Shown here one piece after another: positions 49,062 through 57,358 of a DNA stretch of 64,000 bases (positions within the stretch are counted from its first letter, which is position 1; every line of letters begins with the position of its first letter). The notes under the pieces were generated by a model that saw only the letters and a list, made by a program, of their open reading frames with translations, did no database searches and was not told the origin of the DNA. The stretch covers positions 337,733 through 401,732 of the forward strand of contig NZ_JANUGW010000004.1 in the NCBI RefSeq assembly GCF_024753285.1, read 5' to 3'. The position numbers and the translations under genes were made by a program. Source of the stretch: Massilia pinisoli (GTDB lineage Bacteria > Pseudomonadota > Gammaproteobacteria > Burkholderiales > Burkholderiaceae_D).

Positions 49062-50128
49062 TGCTTCGCCTCGCGTACCGGCATGCCGTCGTGCAGCTCG
49101 TAGTTGCCGAGCACGACGACCTGTTGCGCCGGGTCGATCGGACCGTCCACGCCATAGGTCCGCGCCGTCTCGCCCAGCACGTTCACGGCGACGCGACGCG
49201 CATGGCCGCCCGCGACCTGGAACAGGTAGCTGCCCTGGTCGTCGCTCAGCACGGCCTGGCGGGGGACGCTCCAGGCGTTACCTTCGCCAAGCGTGATCGT
49301 CGCCTCCACGCGCGTCCCGACCACAAGGCCCGCAGCCGCGCTCGCCGGCAGGTCCACGATCGCGGTCACCATCTGGCTCTTCGGATCGATCACGCCATCG
49401 ACAGTCGCGACGTGCGCCGTGATCGGTGCGGCACCGTCCAGCAGCGGCTTGAGCGTGACCGCCATGCCCGGTTTCACGGCCGCGCTGCGGGCCGGCTCGA
49501 TCGCCAGCAGTGCGCGCGGGTGGCCGGTGGGACCAAGCTGTGCGACCGGTGCACCGGCGGCGACACGTTCGCCCTGCGCGACAGGCAATGCGGTCACGAC
49601 CGCGTCGAAAGGCGCCGTCAGCGTCATGCTCGCATGGGCCCCGCCCAGTTTCGCCTGCGCCGCCAGCGCAGCCTGGCTGTCCTCCAGCTGCTTGCGCGCG
49701 GCATCGACCTGGGACTGCGTGGCCAGCTGCAGGCCAGCGAGTTCCTGCTGGCGCTTCAGTTCGCGTTGGGCGAAGCCGACCGCGTTCGCTGCCTGCGCAT
49801 AGGCGGCGGTGGTATTCGGATCGGTACCGATTACCGCGACGGTATCGCCGCGGCGCAGGCGCTGCCCCGGCACCAGCGGCAAGCGGAGCAGCTGGCCGGG
49901 TTGTGGAAAGCTGAGCGATTCCGGCTTGCCCGCTGCAATGTCGCCGAAGGTGTCCAGGGTCCGGGGCATGCTCTGGCGGGCCACCTGCTGCACGCGAACC
50001 AGCGCGCTGGGCTCTCCCGCCTTTTCCGGCGCGGCATCGGCGGTGCCGGCCCCGGCGTGCCAATGCCATGCGGCCGCGGCACCCACGGCCACGACGAGGG
50101 CGCCGATCACGAGAATGGATGTCTTCAT
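49058..50128 (-). CDS. RND periplasmic adaptor (membrane fusion) protein
   Basis: A 356-residue HlyD/AcrA-type adaptor. An N-terminal signal-anchor (ILVIGALVVAVGAAAAWHW) precedes a lipoyl domain (SLSFPQPGQLLRLPLVPGQRLRRGD), an alpha-helical hairpin (ANAVGFAQRELKRQQELAGLQLATQSQVDAARKQLE) and a second lipoyl half (ASMTLTAPFDAVVTALPV). Beta-barrel and membrane-proximal domains end the protein (VVVLGNYELHDGMPV). It bridges the pump and outer-membrane channel. Overlaps both flanking genes by four bases, so the three are tightly coupled. Confidence 0.94.
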   Translation of the reverse strand: MKTSILVIGALVVAVGAAAAWHWHAGAGTADAAPEKAGEPSALVRVQQVARQSMPRTLDTFGDIAAGKPESLSFPQPGQLLRLPLVPGQRLRRGDTVAVIGTDPNTTAAYAQAANAVGFAQRELKRQQELAGLQLATQSQVDAARKQLEDSQAALAAQAKLGGAHASMTLTAPFDAVVTALPVAQGERVAAGAPVAQLGPTGHPRALLAIEPARSAAVKPGMAVTLKPLLDGAAPITAHVATVDGVIDPKSQMVTAIVDLPASAAAGLVVGTRVEATITLGEGNAWSVPRQAVLSDDQGSYLFQVAGGHARRVAVNVLGETARTYGVDGPIDPAQQVVVLGNYELHDGMPVREAKQ

Positions 50129-51480
50129 GGTTGGGGATGTTCCGTCGAGGATGCATCGGGGACGATCCCGAGCAAGGTTTGCAGCGCGACGCGCTGTTCG
50201 GCGATCTGCTGCTGCAGGGTGATCTGCTCGGCCTGCTTGGCCAGCAGCGCTGCGCGCGCATTCGCGTACGCGAGCGCATCGATCAACCCGGCGCGCGCCG
50301 CCAGCTCACTGCGTTGGATGGCCGGCTCCAGCCGGGCCAGCGCGGTATCGATGCGTTCCAGCTGCGCGCGGTCGAGGCGCTGCTGATCGAGGACGGCGCG
50401 GATCTCGTTACGCGCCGCCTGGACGCGCACCTGGTATTCGTCGTGCAGTTTCTGGCGCGTGGCCTGCTCGATGGCGATGTTGCCGCGGTTGCGGTTCAGC
50501 AAGGGCAGCGACAGCGTGATGCCCAGGCTGTTCGAATACACGTTGCTGTTGTCGCGCGAGCGGGTCAGACCCACGTTCAGTGAAGGAAACTGGGCCAGCA
50601 GCGCCGCGCGGTAACGCTGGTCCTGTGCCGTGTAGCCTGCGACCAGGGCGCGCAGATCGGGACGGCGCCGGGGAAGGTCGGTCAGCGCGCCGTCCGCCGC
50701 ACCCTCGTCCGCGAACGCGGGCGGCGTGCCGTCCTGGAGGCGCAGATCGAAGCGGGCGTCCAGGCCGAGCAAGGTGTTCAGGTCATGCGCAGTCTGGCTC
50801 AGCTGGCGCTGCAGGTCGTGGATTTGTTTATCGATGTCCTGCAGCGCCGTGAGATTGGGCAGCACGGCGTCGCTGGTGAGCAGGCCGCGCTGCTGCGCTT
50901 GTTCCGTGCGCGTGGCGCGGTCGGCGAACAGCGCCCGGTTCGCGTCCAGCACGGCCAGCAGGCGCCGGCCATGGGTCAACCGGACGAACGCCAGCCGCGC
51001 CTGCGAGGCGACCTGCCATTCCTGCCACAGCAGCGCCAGGTCGGTCTTCTGGACGTCGGCCTGGGCGGCGCGGCGGCCGGCGGCGTGATTGATCAACGCG
51101 CCGACGTCGTAGTTGAGGCCAAAACTGAAAGCGCGTGTGCCGCCGCCGCTATTCGACAAATCGCCGGCCAGCGCCAACTGCGGGTCGGGCAGCAGGCCGG
51201 CGGCGAACGCCTGGGCACGCGACACGGCAAGATCGTCGCGCGCCAGTTTCAGATCGGGATTGTTCACCACGGCCAGCGTCGCGACCTCGATCTCGTCGAG
51301 GCCGTCGCGCGGATCGAAGCGGTGCGCAGCCAATACGGGAAACGGCAGGCTGCGCGTGTCGACCTGGATCTGGGCAGGATGCCCGGGCGGCTCGGGGACA
51401 GGCTCGAGCGGCAGCGGCCGGTACGTCGCACAGCCGGCTAGTGCCAGACAACACATACACGAAAGGAATTGGTAGACCAT
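50125..51480 (-). CDS. TolC-like outer-membrane efflux lipoprotein
   Basis: A 451-residue outer-membrane channel of the TolC/OprM family. A short lipobox signal (FLSCMCCLALAGC) indicates lipidation. Two OEP repeats follow: EVATLAVVNNPDLKLARDDLAVSRAQAFAAGLLPDPQLAL and RRPDLRALVAGYTAQDQRYRAALLAQFPSLNVGL. Both are the usual helical hairpin openings. It is the first gene of the efflux operon. The start was placed at MVYQFLS because an upstream GTG would add only five residues without a ribosome site. Confidence 0.92.
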   Translation of the reverse strand: MVYQFLSCMCCLALAGCATYRPLPLEPVPEPPGHPAQIQVDTRSLPFPVLAAHRFDPRDGLDEIEVATLAVVNNPDLKLARDDLAVSRAQAFAAGLLPDPQLALAGDLSNSGGGTRAFSFGLNYDVGALINHAAGRRAAQADVQKTDLALLWQEWQVASQARLAFVRLTHGRRLLAVLDANRALFADRATRTEQAQQRGLLTSDAVLPNLTALQDIDKQIHDLQRQLSQTAHDLNTLLGLDARFDLRLQDGTPPAFADEGAADGALTDLPRRRPDLRALVAGYTAQDQRYRAALLAQFPSLNVGLTRSRDNSNVYSNSLGITLSLPLLNRNRGNIAIEQATRQKLHDEYQVRVQAARNEIRAVLDQQRLDRAQLERIDTALARLEPAIQRSELAARAGLIDALAYANARAALLAKQAEQITLQQQIAEQRVALQTLLGIVPDASSTEHPQP

Positions 51481-51841
51481 CGTAGCGGGGCACACGTGAC
51501 ATTGTTTACCAGCTTACCAATCGGACAATGAATGGACCATTAAAGGACTGTTGCATTCACTGGTCGACCTGCAGCGCAAGCTCGTCTTTGTCGCTAATGA
51601 CGACGGGACGGACGCCCACCGTCGTGGCGGCGCGCCACTGTTCGCCGTACGTGGGCCGCTCAATACCATGCCGCGCGAGCGCACGGTCACGCATGATCCC
51701 GCGACACACAACTTGTATCTTGAATCGCCTGAGGTCGCCCCGACGTGACGACGTCCGGTTCGAAGGGCCGGTCCGCCCTGAAACAGGTTTGTTCACCGAG
51801 GTCACGGTGAACAGGCGACGAAATGCGCACGTATCCCTGCG
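51481..51841. other. Gap without recognised gene
   Basis: About 360 bases separate the efflux operon from the ketosynthase gene. A minus-strand open frame (51557-51805) ends in ...GEQWRAATTVGVRPVVISDKDEL-like text that could be the tail of a lost gene, but no family was recognised. No clear promoter pair was found. Confidence 0.5.
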
Positions 51842-53050
51842 CTACGTTGCCCGCTTGAAGACCAGAGTGGCGTTTGTTCCACCGAACGCGAATGAATTGC
51901 TGATCGCGGCATGGAGTGCCGGCGCAGCGTGGCCGGGCTCGCGAACCAGTGCGACGTTGCAATCGGCATCTTGCCTGTCACAATGCATATTGGGCGGAAT
52001 GGCCCCACGGTACACCGCCAATATGGTGACGATGGCTTCGAGCGCACCCGCGGCACCCAGCAGGTGGCCATGCATGGATTTCGTCGAGCTCACGGCCAGC
52101 TTGCCGATCGCTTCGCCCCACACGCGTTCGAGCGCGGTGCACTCCACGACGTCGCCGATCCGCGTGGCGGTGCCATGTGCATTGCAGTAGCCGATATCGC
52201 CGGGAGTCAGACCGCTGTTACGCAAAGCAGCCTTCAGAGCGCTGATCTGGCCATCGGTGTCCGGTTTCGTAAGGTGCGTCGCGTCGCACGACACGCCGCT
52301 GCCGGCGAATTCAGCGTAAATGCGTGCGCCGCGGGCGAGTGCGTCGTCATACGGCTCGAGCACGACGAACGCCGCCCCTTCGCCGAGGACGAGGCCGGTA
52401 CGGTCGACACTGAAGGGACGACACGCCCGCCCTGGTTCGTCATCGAGCCGTGCCAGCGTCTGCAAGGCGTGCCAGGCACGGATCGCGCCCGGTACCAGCA
52501 GCGCTTCACTCCCGCCGGCAAGCGCGCAGTCGATCTCGCCATATGCGACTGCCTTTGCGGCTTCTGCAAGCGCCACGGCAGATGACGCACAGGCGATGGA
52601 GTAGGTGTACACCGGACCGTGTACTTTTTCACGCATGGCAACGTGTGCCGCCGGCGCGTTCGGCATGAACGCAGGCACCGACAAGGGAGGCACGCGTCCG
52701 GACTCGTGATGACTGCGGAACGACTCTTCGACTGCCGTGGCGCCGCCCATGCCGGTACCGACGTAGACGCCTGTCGACGCGTCGAACGTATCGATGCCGG
52801 CGTCATCGCGGGCCATTTGTGCGGCCGCGACGGCGATCTGGCTGACTCGGTCCACGCCCGCCAGTTGCAGCCGCGTAAACCAGCGCGTGACGTCGAACGG
52901 TGCCCGCGCAACGGCAGCCGCCGGCGCGCCGTCCTCATCCCACACGGAGACTGCCGAGCGGCCCGCGAGCAGTGCGTCGAACACACCCAGCGGCGAGTCG
53001 CCATGGGGCGAGATCAACCCGAGACCCGTGATCGCGACCCGGCGCTTCAT
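51842..53050 (-). CDS. Beta-ketoacyl-ACP synthase (FabF-like)
   Basis: A 402-residue condensing enzyme. Catalytic triad Cys154 (ACASSAV), His292 (NAHGTATRIGD) and His329 (STKSMHGHLLGAAGALE) is complete. The sequence is of the KAS-II/type-II polyketide class rather than FabB/FabH. It lies with a dedicated ACP and an alpha/beta hydrolase, not with fab genes, so it likely extends a special acyl chain. The ATG overlaps the ACP stop by four bases. Confidence 0.92.
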   Translation of the reverse strand: MKRRVAITGLGLISPHGDSPLGVFDALLAGRSAVSVWDEDGAPAAAVARAPFDVTRWFTRLQLAGVDRVSQIAVAAAQMARDDAGIDTFDASTGVYVGTGMGGATAVEESFRSHHESGRVPPLSVPAFMPNAPAAHVAMREKVHGPVYTYSIACASSAVALAEAAKAVAYGEIDCALAGGSEALLVPGAIRAWHALQTLARLDDEPGRACRPFSVDRTGLVLGEGAAFVVLEPYDDALARGARIYAEFAGSGVSCDATHLTKPDTDGQISALKAALRNSGLTPGDIGYCNAHGTATRIGDVVECTALERVWGEAIGKLAVSSTKSMHGHLLGAAGALEAIVTILAVYRGAIPPNMHCDRQDADCNVALVREPGHAAPALHAAISNSFAFGGTNATLVFKRAT

Positions 53051-53286
53051 GCTTGTTGGGATAATCGCAGTTCGTCGATCGCCGCTGAAAGTTCTGCTAG
53101 CGTATTGATGTTTTCCGGCCGGTCCGGAAACTTGATATCGAATTCTTCCTCGATCGTGAACAGCAGCTCGGCCAGCGCCAGCGAGTCCAATCCGTACTCG
53201 GACAAAGGCAGGTCGGGCTGAAGCGATGTCTTGTCGATGTCGAACTTGTCGTGCAGCAACTGCGTGAGTTGTTCTAAAGTGTTCAT
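53047..53286 (-). CDS. Acyl carrier protein
   Basis: A 79-residue acidic helical protein. The phosphopantetheine serine is Ser35 in YGLDSLALAEL. LTIEEEFDIKFPD-type helix III (here LFTIEEEFDIKFPDR) is also normal. The start MNTLEQL was chosen because the upstream frame lies in the hydrolase gene. It sits between the hydrolase and the ketosynthase and overlaps the latter, so it is probably its cognate carrier and not the main fatty-acid ACP. Confidence 0.93.
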   Translation of the reverse strand: MNTLEQLTQLLHDKFDIDKTSLQPDLPLSEYGLDSLALAELLFTIEEEFDIKFPDRPENINTLAELSAAIDELRLSQQA

Positions 53287-53305
53287 AGTCACATTGGAAG
53301 AGATG

Positions 53306-54163
53306 CTATAACGAGACGGTTCCGCGCACATCCTCCGAGTGGACGAGTGCCCGATTCTCCTGCGGGACAACGACGGCGTCTGCCGAGAGCCGCCGGCAAA
53401 ATCGGTCGAGCAGCATAGGGATTTGCTGACGGTCATTGTCGATCGTGATCATGTGGTAACTGTTTTCCAGGACGACCAGTTCCTTGTCGGTTTGCGGTAG
53501 CGCGTCGAAGAGGCGAACGACACTGTCGAGGCTGGTAATTTCGTCCTCGCGCGCATGGATCATTAATATCGGACAGGTCAGTTCGTGCAAGCGCGCCCGG
53601 ACGTCTTTCATCATGCGCTCGGCCTCGCGCAATGCGCGTAGCGGTACGCGGGCGGGGCCTGCGGCCGATTGGTTCCGTTCATGCAGTTCTCGCGCGATCC
53701 ACTCGCGGATCCGCTCGTTCTTTACGCCGTACGGCTCCTGCTCGGCCACGAAGAAAAAACGGTCCAGCCCAGTCCAATAGCCGATATGGCGCAGGTAACG
53801 AAGGGGCGAAACGCCCCATCCATCGAAGTCGAAACTGGGCGACATCAACACCAGTCCCGCGACCCGCCGGGGCACCTGGAGCGCCACCGCGGCAGCGAGA
53901 ACACCACCCATGCAAAGCCCGCCGAGTATTACGGGACCATCGTCCGATACATGTGCATTGATGACGTCGCTGCCTGCGGCACGCCAGCGACGCCAATCGG
54001 GCGCATTGTCGCTGGCGAGTGTGTAGCTCGGAACCGTTACGGCTTCGTACGGCAGACCTTTGCTACGTATGGCATGCGCGATCAGCCCGAACTCTTGCGG
54101 CGACGACATCAGCCCGTGGAACAAGAGGATTTTTGCAAGCGAAGGATTGTGGGGAGATCTCAT
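53306..54163 (-). CDS. Alpha/beta hydrolase with Cys in the nucleophile position (carboxylesterase/thioesterase-like)
   Basis: A 285-residue alpha/beta hydrolase resembling Est30-type carboxylesterases (FHGLMSSPQEF, ILMIHAREDEITSLDSVV, ENSYHMITIDND). The nucleophile elbow reads GGLCMGG, with Cys84 where Ser is usual; Asp in HAREDE and His in SYHMIT would complete the triad. Cys nucleophiles occur in dienelactone hydrolases and PHA synthases. Next to a ketosynthase and ACP it may release or transfer an acyl chain. First gene of the cluster, ending 19 bases before the ACP start. Confidence 0.85.
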   Translation of the reverse strand: MRSPHNPSLAKILLFHGLMSSPQEFGLIAHAIRSKGLPYEAVTVPSYTLASDNAPDWRRWRAAGSDVINAHVSDDGPVILGGLCMGGVLAAAVALQVPRRVAGLVLMSPSFDFDGWGVSPLRYLRHIGYWTGLDRFFFVAEQEPYGVKNERIREWIARELHERNQSAAGPARVPLRALREAERMMKDVRARLHELTCPILMIHAREDEITSLDSVVRLFDALPQTDKELVVLENSYHMITIDNDRQQIPMLLDRFCRRLSADAVVVPQENRALVHSEDVRGTVSL

Positions 54164-54625
54164 GCAATGCAGCCAAGCTCATACTTTATTAGCGAGATGC
54201 CAACATTCTGCGTACAGTATCGCAGATCACATCGCCCATGAAGTACGTAAAGATCATCATTATCATTACATTTTTGTAATGTCACAATCCGTATCGGGTA
54301 CGCGCCGCTTCAGATGCCGGCCTAGATTTCCAGCACCGTTTCCCGAGGTGACCGAACGTCGCTGAAAAGCGCATGTGTCCGTTCGGCGATAGAAACGAGA
54401 CCCGGTGGACGGCACACGTGCGGCAAAAGGGGACATCGGCGAACGAGTACCCTGGCGCTTCGGTGTTTTCCGTCAGCGTATAGAGTCAAGCTTGGGCCGG
54501 CGCGGACCCAAGCGTTTCGATAGGGCTAACGATCAATGCTTGCGGCGGCGAACGGTGCAGGCGTGACCTGCACCGCGCGTCTTGTCGATCCCGCGCCGTA
54601 CGACGACGTTCCGCCGGATGAAGAC
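54164..54625. other. Intergenic region between the hydrolase and ABC permease genes
   Basis: About 460 bases without a gene. It holds a CATTACA/TGTAATG dyad (54264-54281, TTTT centre), possibly an operator of the hydrolase-ACP-ketosynthase genes, and a GCTTGGG/CCCAAGC stem (54490-54513) that could end the permease transcript on the minus strand. No ORF with a recognisable product was seen. Confidence 0.5.
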
Positions 54626-55489
54626 CTACATGCCCATTTCAACGAACTGAGGTGGCTTCCACTTCAGGAGTTTGTTTTCGACAGCCGTCAACAAGTATTC
54701 TGCTCCCAGCGCCACGACGGCCAGGACAATCATGGCCGCGAACACGCCGGCGGCATTAAACGTGCCCTGTGCCGTCGAGATCAACAGGCCGATGCCGTGA
54801 CGGGCGCCCAAGAATTCGCCGACGACTGCGCCGACCAGCGCAAAACCGAAGCTGACGTGCAGGCTGGCCAGGATCCAGCTCAGCGCCGACGGCAGGACGA
54901 CCGAAGTGGTCACCTGACGCGCGTTGGCACCCAAAATGTAGGCGTTCGCGATCATGTTGCGGTCCGCTTCGCGCACACCCTGGAAGGCGTTCCCGAACAC
55001 CACGAAGAACACCATGACGACGGCCAGTGCTACCTTCGAGCCCATGCCGAGGCCGAACATGATGATGAAGATCGAACCGAGCACGACGCGTGGTATCGCA
55101 TTGGCCACTTTGATGTAGACGCTGAAGACGTCCGCCGCGAGCTTGTTGCGTCCCAGGGCGATGCCGAAGACGATGCCAAGCACGCTGCCGATGAGGAAGC
55201 CGAGCGCCGTTTCTTCCATCGTTACGAGCAGTTCGCTCCACAGCGGGCCCTGTCCTGTCCCTTCGGTCAGCCACGTGACCAGTTGCTGGTAGATAGCACT
55301 CGGTTGGGAGAAGAAGAACGGGTCGAGCCAGCCGATCCGGACGGACATTTCCCAGGCCGCGATGACGGCCAGCGCAAGGCCGGTCCGCAACCCGATCACC
55401 AGGCGCCGGTAATTCTGTGCGCGCCGCAACGCCAATCGTTCCTCCGTGCTGGGGACCGTCGGCGTCATCGTGGATATTGTCGTGTTCAT
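54626..55489 (-). CDS. ABC transporter permease (SsuC/TauC-type)
   Basis: A 287-residue inner-membrane permease of the nitrate/sulfonate/taurine class. Six or more hydrophobic spans; the EAA-type loop (ASLHVSFGFALVGAVVGEFLGARHGIGLLIS) is present. Pairs with the ATPase (11 bases) and substrate-binding genes that lie upstream on the same strand. Last of the three transporter genes. Confidence 0.92.
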   Translation of the reverse strand: MNTTISTMTPTVPSTEERLALRRAQNYRRLVIGLRTGLALAVIAAWEMSVRIGWLDPFFFSQPSAIYQQLVTWLTEGTGQGPLWSELLVTMEETALGFLIGSVLGIVFGIALGRNKLAADVFSVYIKVANAIPRVVLGSIFIIMFGLGMGSKVALAVVMVFFVVFGNAFQGVREADRNMIANAYILGANARQVTTSVVLPSALSWILASLHVSFGFALVGAVVGEFLGARHGIGLLISTAQGTFNAAGVFAAMIVLAVVALGAEYLLTAVENKLLKWKPPQFVEMGM

Positions 55490-55500
55490 GGTATGCCCTG

Positions 55501-56274
55501 TTAAATAGTGACTTCGGCCTTGAGGTCGGCCCAGATCTGCCGGGACAGCTCGATGAACTCGGCGGTATAGCGCGCCTCGGCGGCGCGTGGACGCGGCAGC
55601 GGAATGTCGTACACGCTCTTGACGGAACCAGGTCCTTTGGTGAGCACGACCACTCGGTCGGCCAGCGTGATTGCCTCGTCGATGTCATGTGTCACGAAGA
55701 CGACCGATGCCTTGCGCTCCGACCACAGGCCGAGCAGTTCTTCCTGCATCATGGCGCGCGTCTGCACGTCCAGCGCTGAAAACGGCTCGTCCATCAAAAG
55801 GATGGCCGGTTCGTTGATAAAGGTCTGCGCCAACGCCACGCGTTTGCGCATGCCGCCCGACAGCTGGTGCGGGTAATGGTGTTCGAAGCCGGCCAGGCCG
55901 ACCCTGTGCACCCAGTCGGCCGCCTTGTCGCGCGCTGCGCTCGGGTCGAGGCCACGGAAAATCGGGCCGCTCGCCACGTTGTCGAGCACGTTTTTCCAGG
56001 GGAAGACTGCATCGGCCTGGAAGACGAACCCGATTCTCGGGTCGATGCCGGTGACGGGCTTGCCGAACACCTTTACCGAACCGGAGGAGGGTGGGTTCAG
56101 TCCAGTGATCATGCCGAGCGTGGTCGACTTGCCGCAGCCGGTCGGACCGACAATGGCGCAGAATTCGCCCTCTCTCACCTGCAGACTGAAATCACGCAGG
56201 GCCAACGTGACCTTGCCCTCGGGGCTGACAAATTTGCGGCTGACGTTACTGAGTTCGATTGCGGGGGCATTCAT
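55501..56274 (-). CDS. ABC transporter ATP-binding protein (SsuB/TauB-type)
   Basis: A 257-residue ATPase. Walker A GPTGCGKST near residue 45, signature LSGGMRKRVALAQ, Walker B ILLMDEPFSALD and the switch FVTHDIDEAI are all intact. It energises the importer. The start MNAPAIEL was chosen because it overlaps the stop of the substrate-binding gene (TAATG) and the longer frame lacks a family match. Confidence 0.93.
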   Translation of the reverse strand: MNAPAIELSNVSRKFVSPEGKVTLALRDFSLQVREGEFCAIVGPTGCGKSTTLGMITGLNPPSSGSVKVFGKPVTGIDPRIGFVFQADAVFPWKNVLDNVASGPIFRGLDPSAARDKAADWVHRVGLAGFEHHYPHQLSGGMRKRVALAQTFINEPAILLMDEPFSALDVQTRAMMQEELLGLWSERKASVVFVTHDIDEAITLADRVVVLTKGPGSVKSVYDIPLPRPRAAEARYTAEFIELSRQIWADLKAEVTI

Positions 56275-57269
56275 TACTTGGCTGCTTTCACGAATTCCGT
56301 CGTATAGGTGCTGGACAGGTTGATCGTCTTGCCCTCCACGGCCTTGTCGAAGGTGGCGAGAACCTTCAGGACGGTCGCCGGGCCCTCGGCCGGCATCACG
56401 CCGTCTGGCGTGAACATCTGCTTGCCCGACTCGAGCGCGTCGATGTACAGCTGCTTGTTGCCCGCATAGTATTCTGGCGGGAGTTTCTCGGCGATCTCTT
56501 TGGCGCTGTGCGTGTTGATGTAGCGGAGCGTCTTGACGAAGGCTGTCACGATCTTCTGGACCTGCTCCTTGTGGCTGTTGACCCACGAGGTCTGCATGTA
56601 CAGCGACGCGGCGGGATACGGACCGCCCAGCGCTGCCACCGTGCTCTTCAGGCTGCGCAAGTCGACCAGTACGCTTGCCGCATTCGTCGAGACCAGGCGC
56701 GCGATGGTCGGCTCGGTGGTCATGCCCGCGTCGATCTTGCCCTGTCCCATGGCGGCGATGAAGGTCGAGCCGGCGCCCACCGGCAACGTCGTGAACTCGC
56801 TGTACTTGACGCCGGCGCGCGCGGCCAGGTACTGGGTCAGGAAATTCGTCGACGAGCCGAGGCCCGTCACACCCAGCGTCTTGCCCTTGAAGTCGGCAGG
56901 CGACTTGATGCGCGCGGACGCGGCCTTCGATACGAGGATGACTTCGCCGGGGGCCTGGCTGAACTGCACCACCGATTCCACCATCTTGCCGCGGGCCTGG
57001 AGATCGATCGTGTGGTCGTAGAAACCGACGACGCCCTGGGCCGCGCCGGACAGCATTTCGGTCTCGGCGTTGACGCCGGCCGGTTCGCTGAGCAGTTCGA
57101 TGTCCAGCCCGGTCTCCTTCAGGTAGCCGAGCTGCTCGGCCAGCTTGGCCGGCAGGTAGATCTGCTTTTCCATGCCGCCGACCATGATGGTGATTTTCTC
57201 CGCGGCGGATGCTTGCCCGGCCAGCAATGCGAATGTAATGGCAGCCAAGGTTTTGTATGGAACGTTCAT
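56274..57269 (-). CDS. ABC transporter substrate-binding protein (NMT1/SsuA-like)
   Basis: A 331-residue periplasmic binding protein. A signal peptide (about residues 1-22, ending QASAA) is followed by the two-lobe NMT1/THI5-type domain (IYLPAKLAEQLGYLKETGLDIELL, GKTLGVTGLGSSTNFLTQYLAARAGV). Families with this fold bind sulfonates, nitrate, taurine, pyrimidines or aromatic acids; the specific ligand is not clear. First gene of the ABC operon, ending on the ATPase start. The gene order porin, binding protein, ATPase, permease suggests one uptake unit. Confidence 0.9.
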   Translation of the reverse strand: MNVPYKTLAAITFALLAGQASAAEKITIMVGGMEKQIYLPAKLAEQLGYLKETGLDIELLSEPAGVNAETEMLSGAAQGVVGFYDHTIDLQARGKMVESVVQFSQAPGEVILVSKAASARIKSPADFKGKTLGVTGLGSSTNFLTQYLAARAGVKYSEFTTLPVGAGSTFIAAMGQGKIDAGMTTEPTIARLVSTNAASVLVDLRSLKSTVAALGGPYPAASLYMQTSWVNSHKEQVQKIVTAFVKTLRYINTHSAKEIAEKLPPEYYAGNKQLYIDALESGKQMFTPDGVMPAEGPATVLKVLATFDKAVEGKTINLSSTYTTEFVKAAK

Positions 57270-57358
57270 GTTGTCTCCTTATTGGTTATTGTCGTGGCCG
57301 GGCAGCGCGCCGTATGCCGGCGCTGCCCGCCCGGCCCGTCTACATTACTGCTGCCTGC

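Noticed and set aside
51557..51805. Minus-strand frame of 82 residues between the efflux and ketosynthase genes
   Set aside because: The end looks somewhat protein-like but no family was recognised and there is no start signal; kept only as a note in the gap entry.
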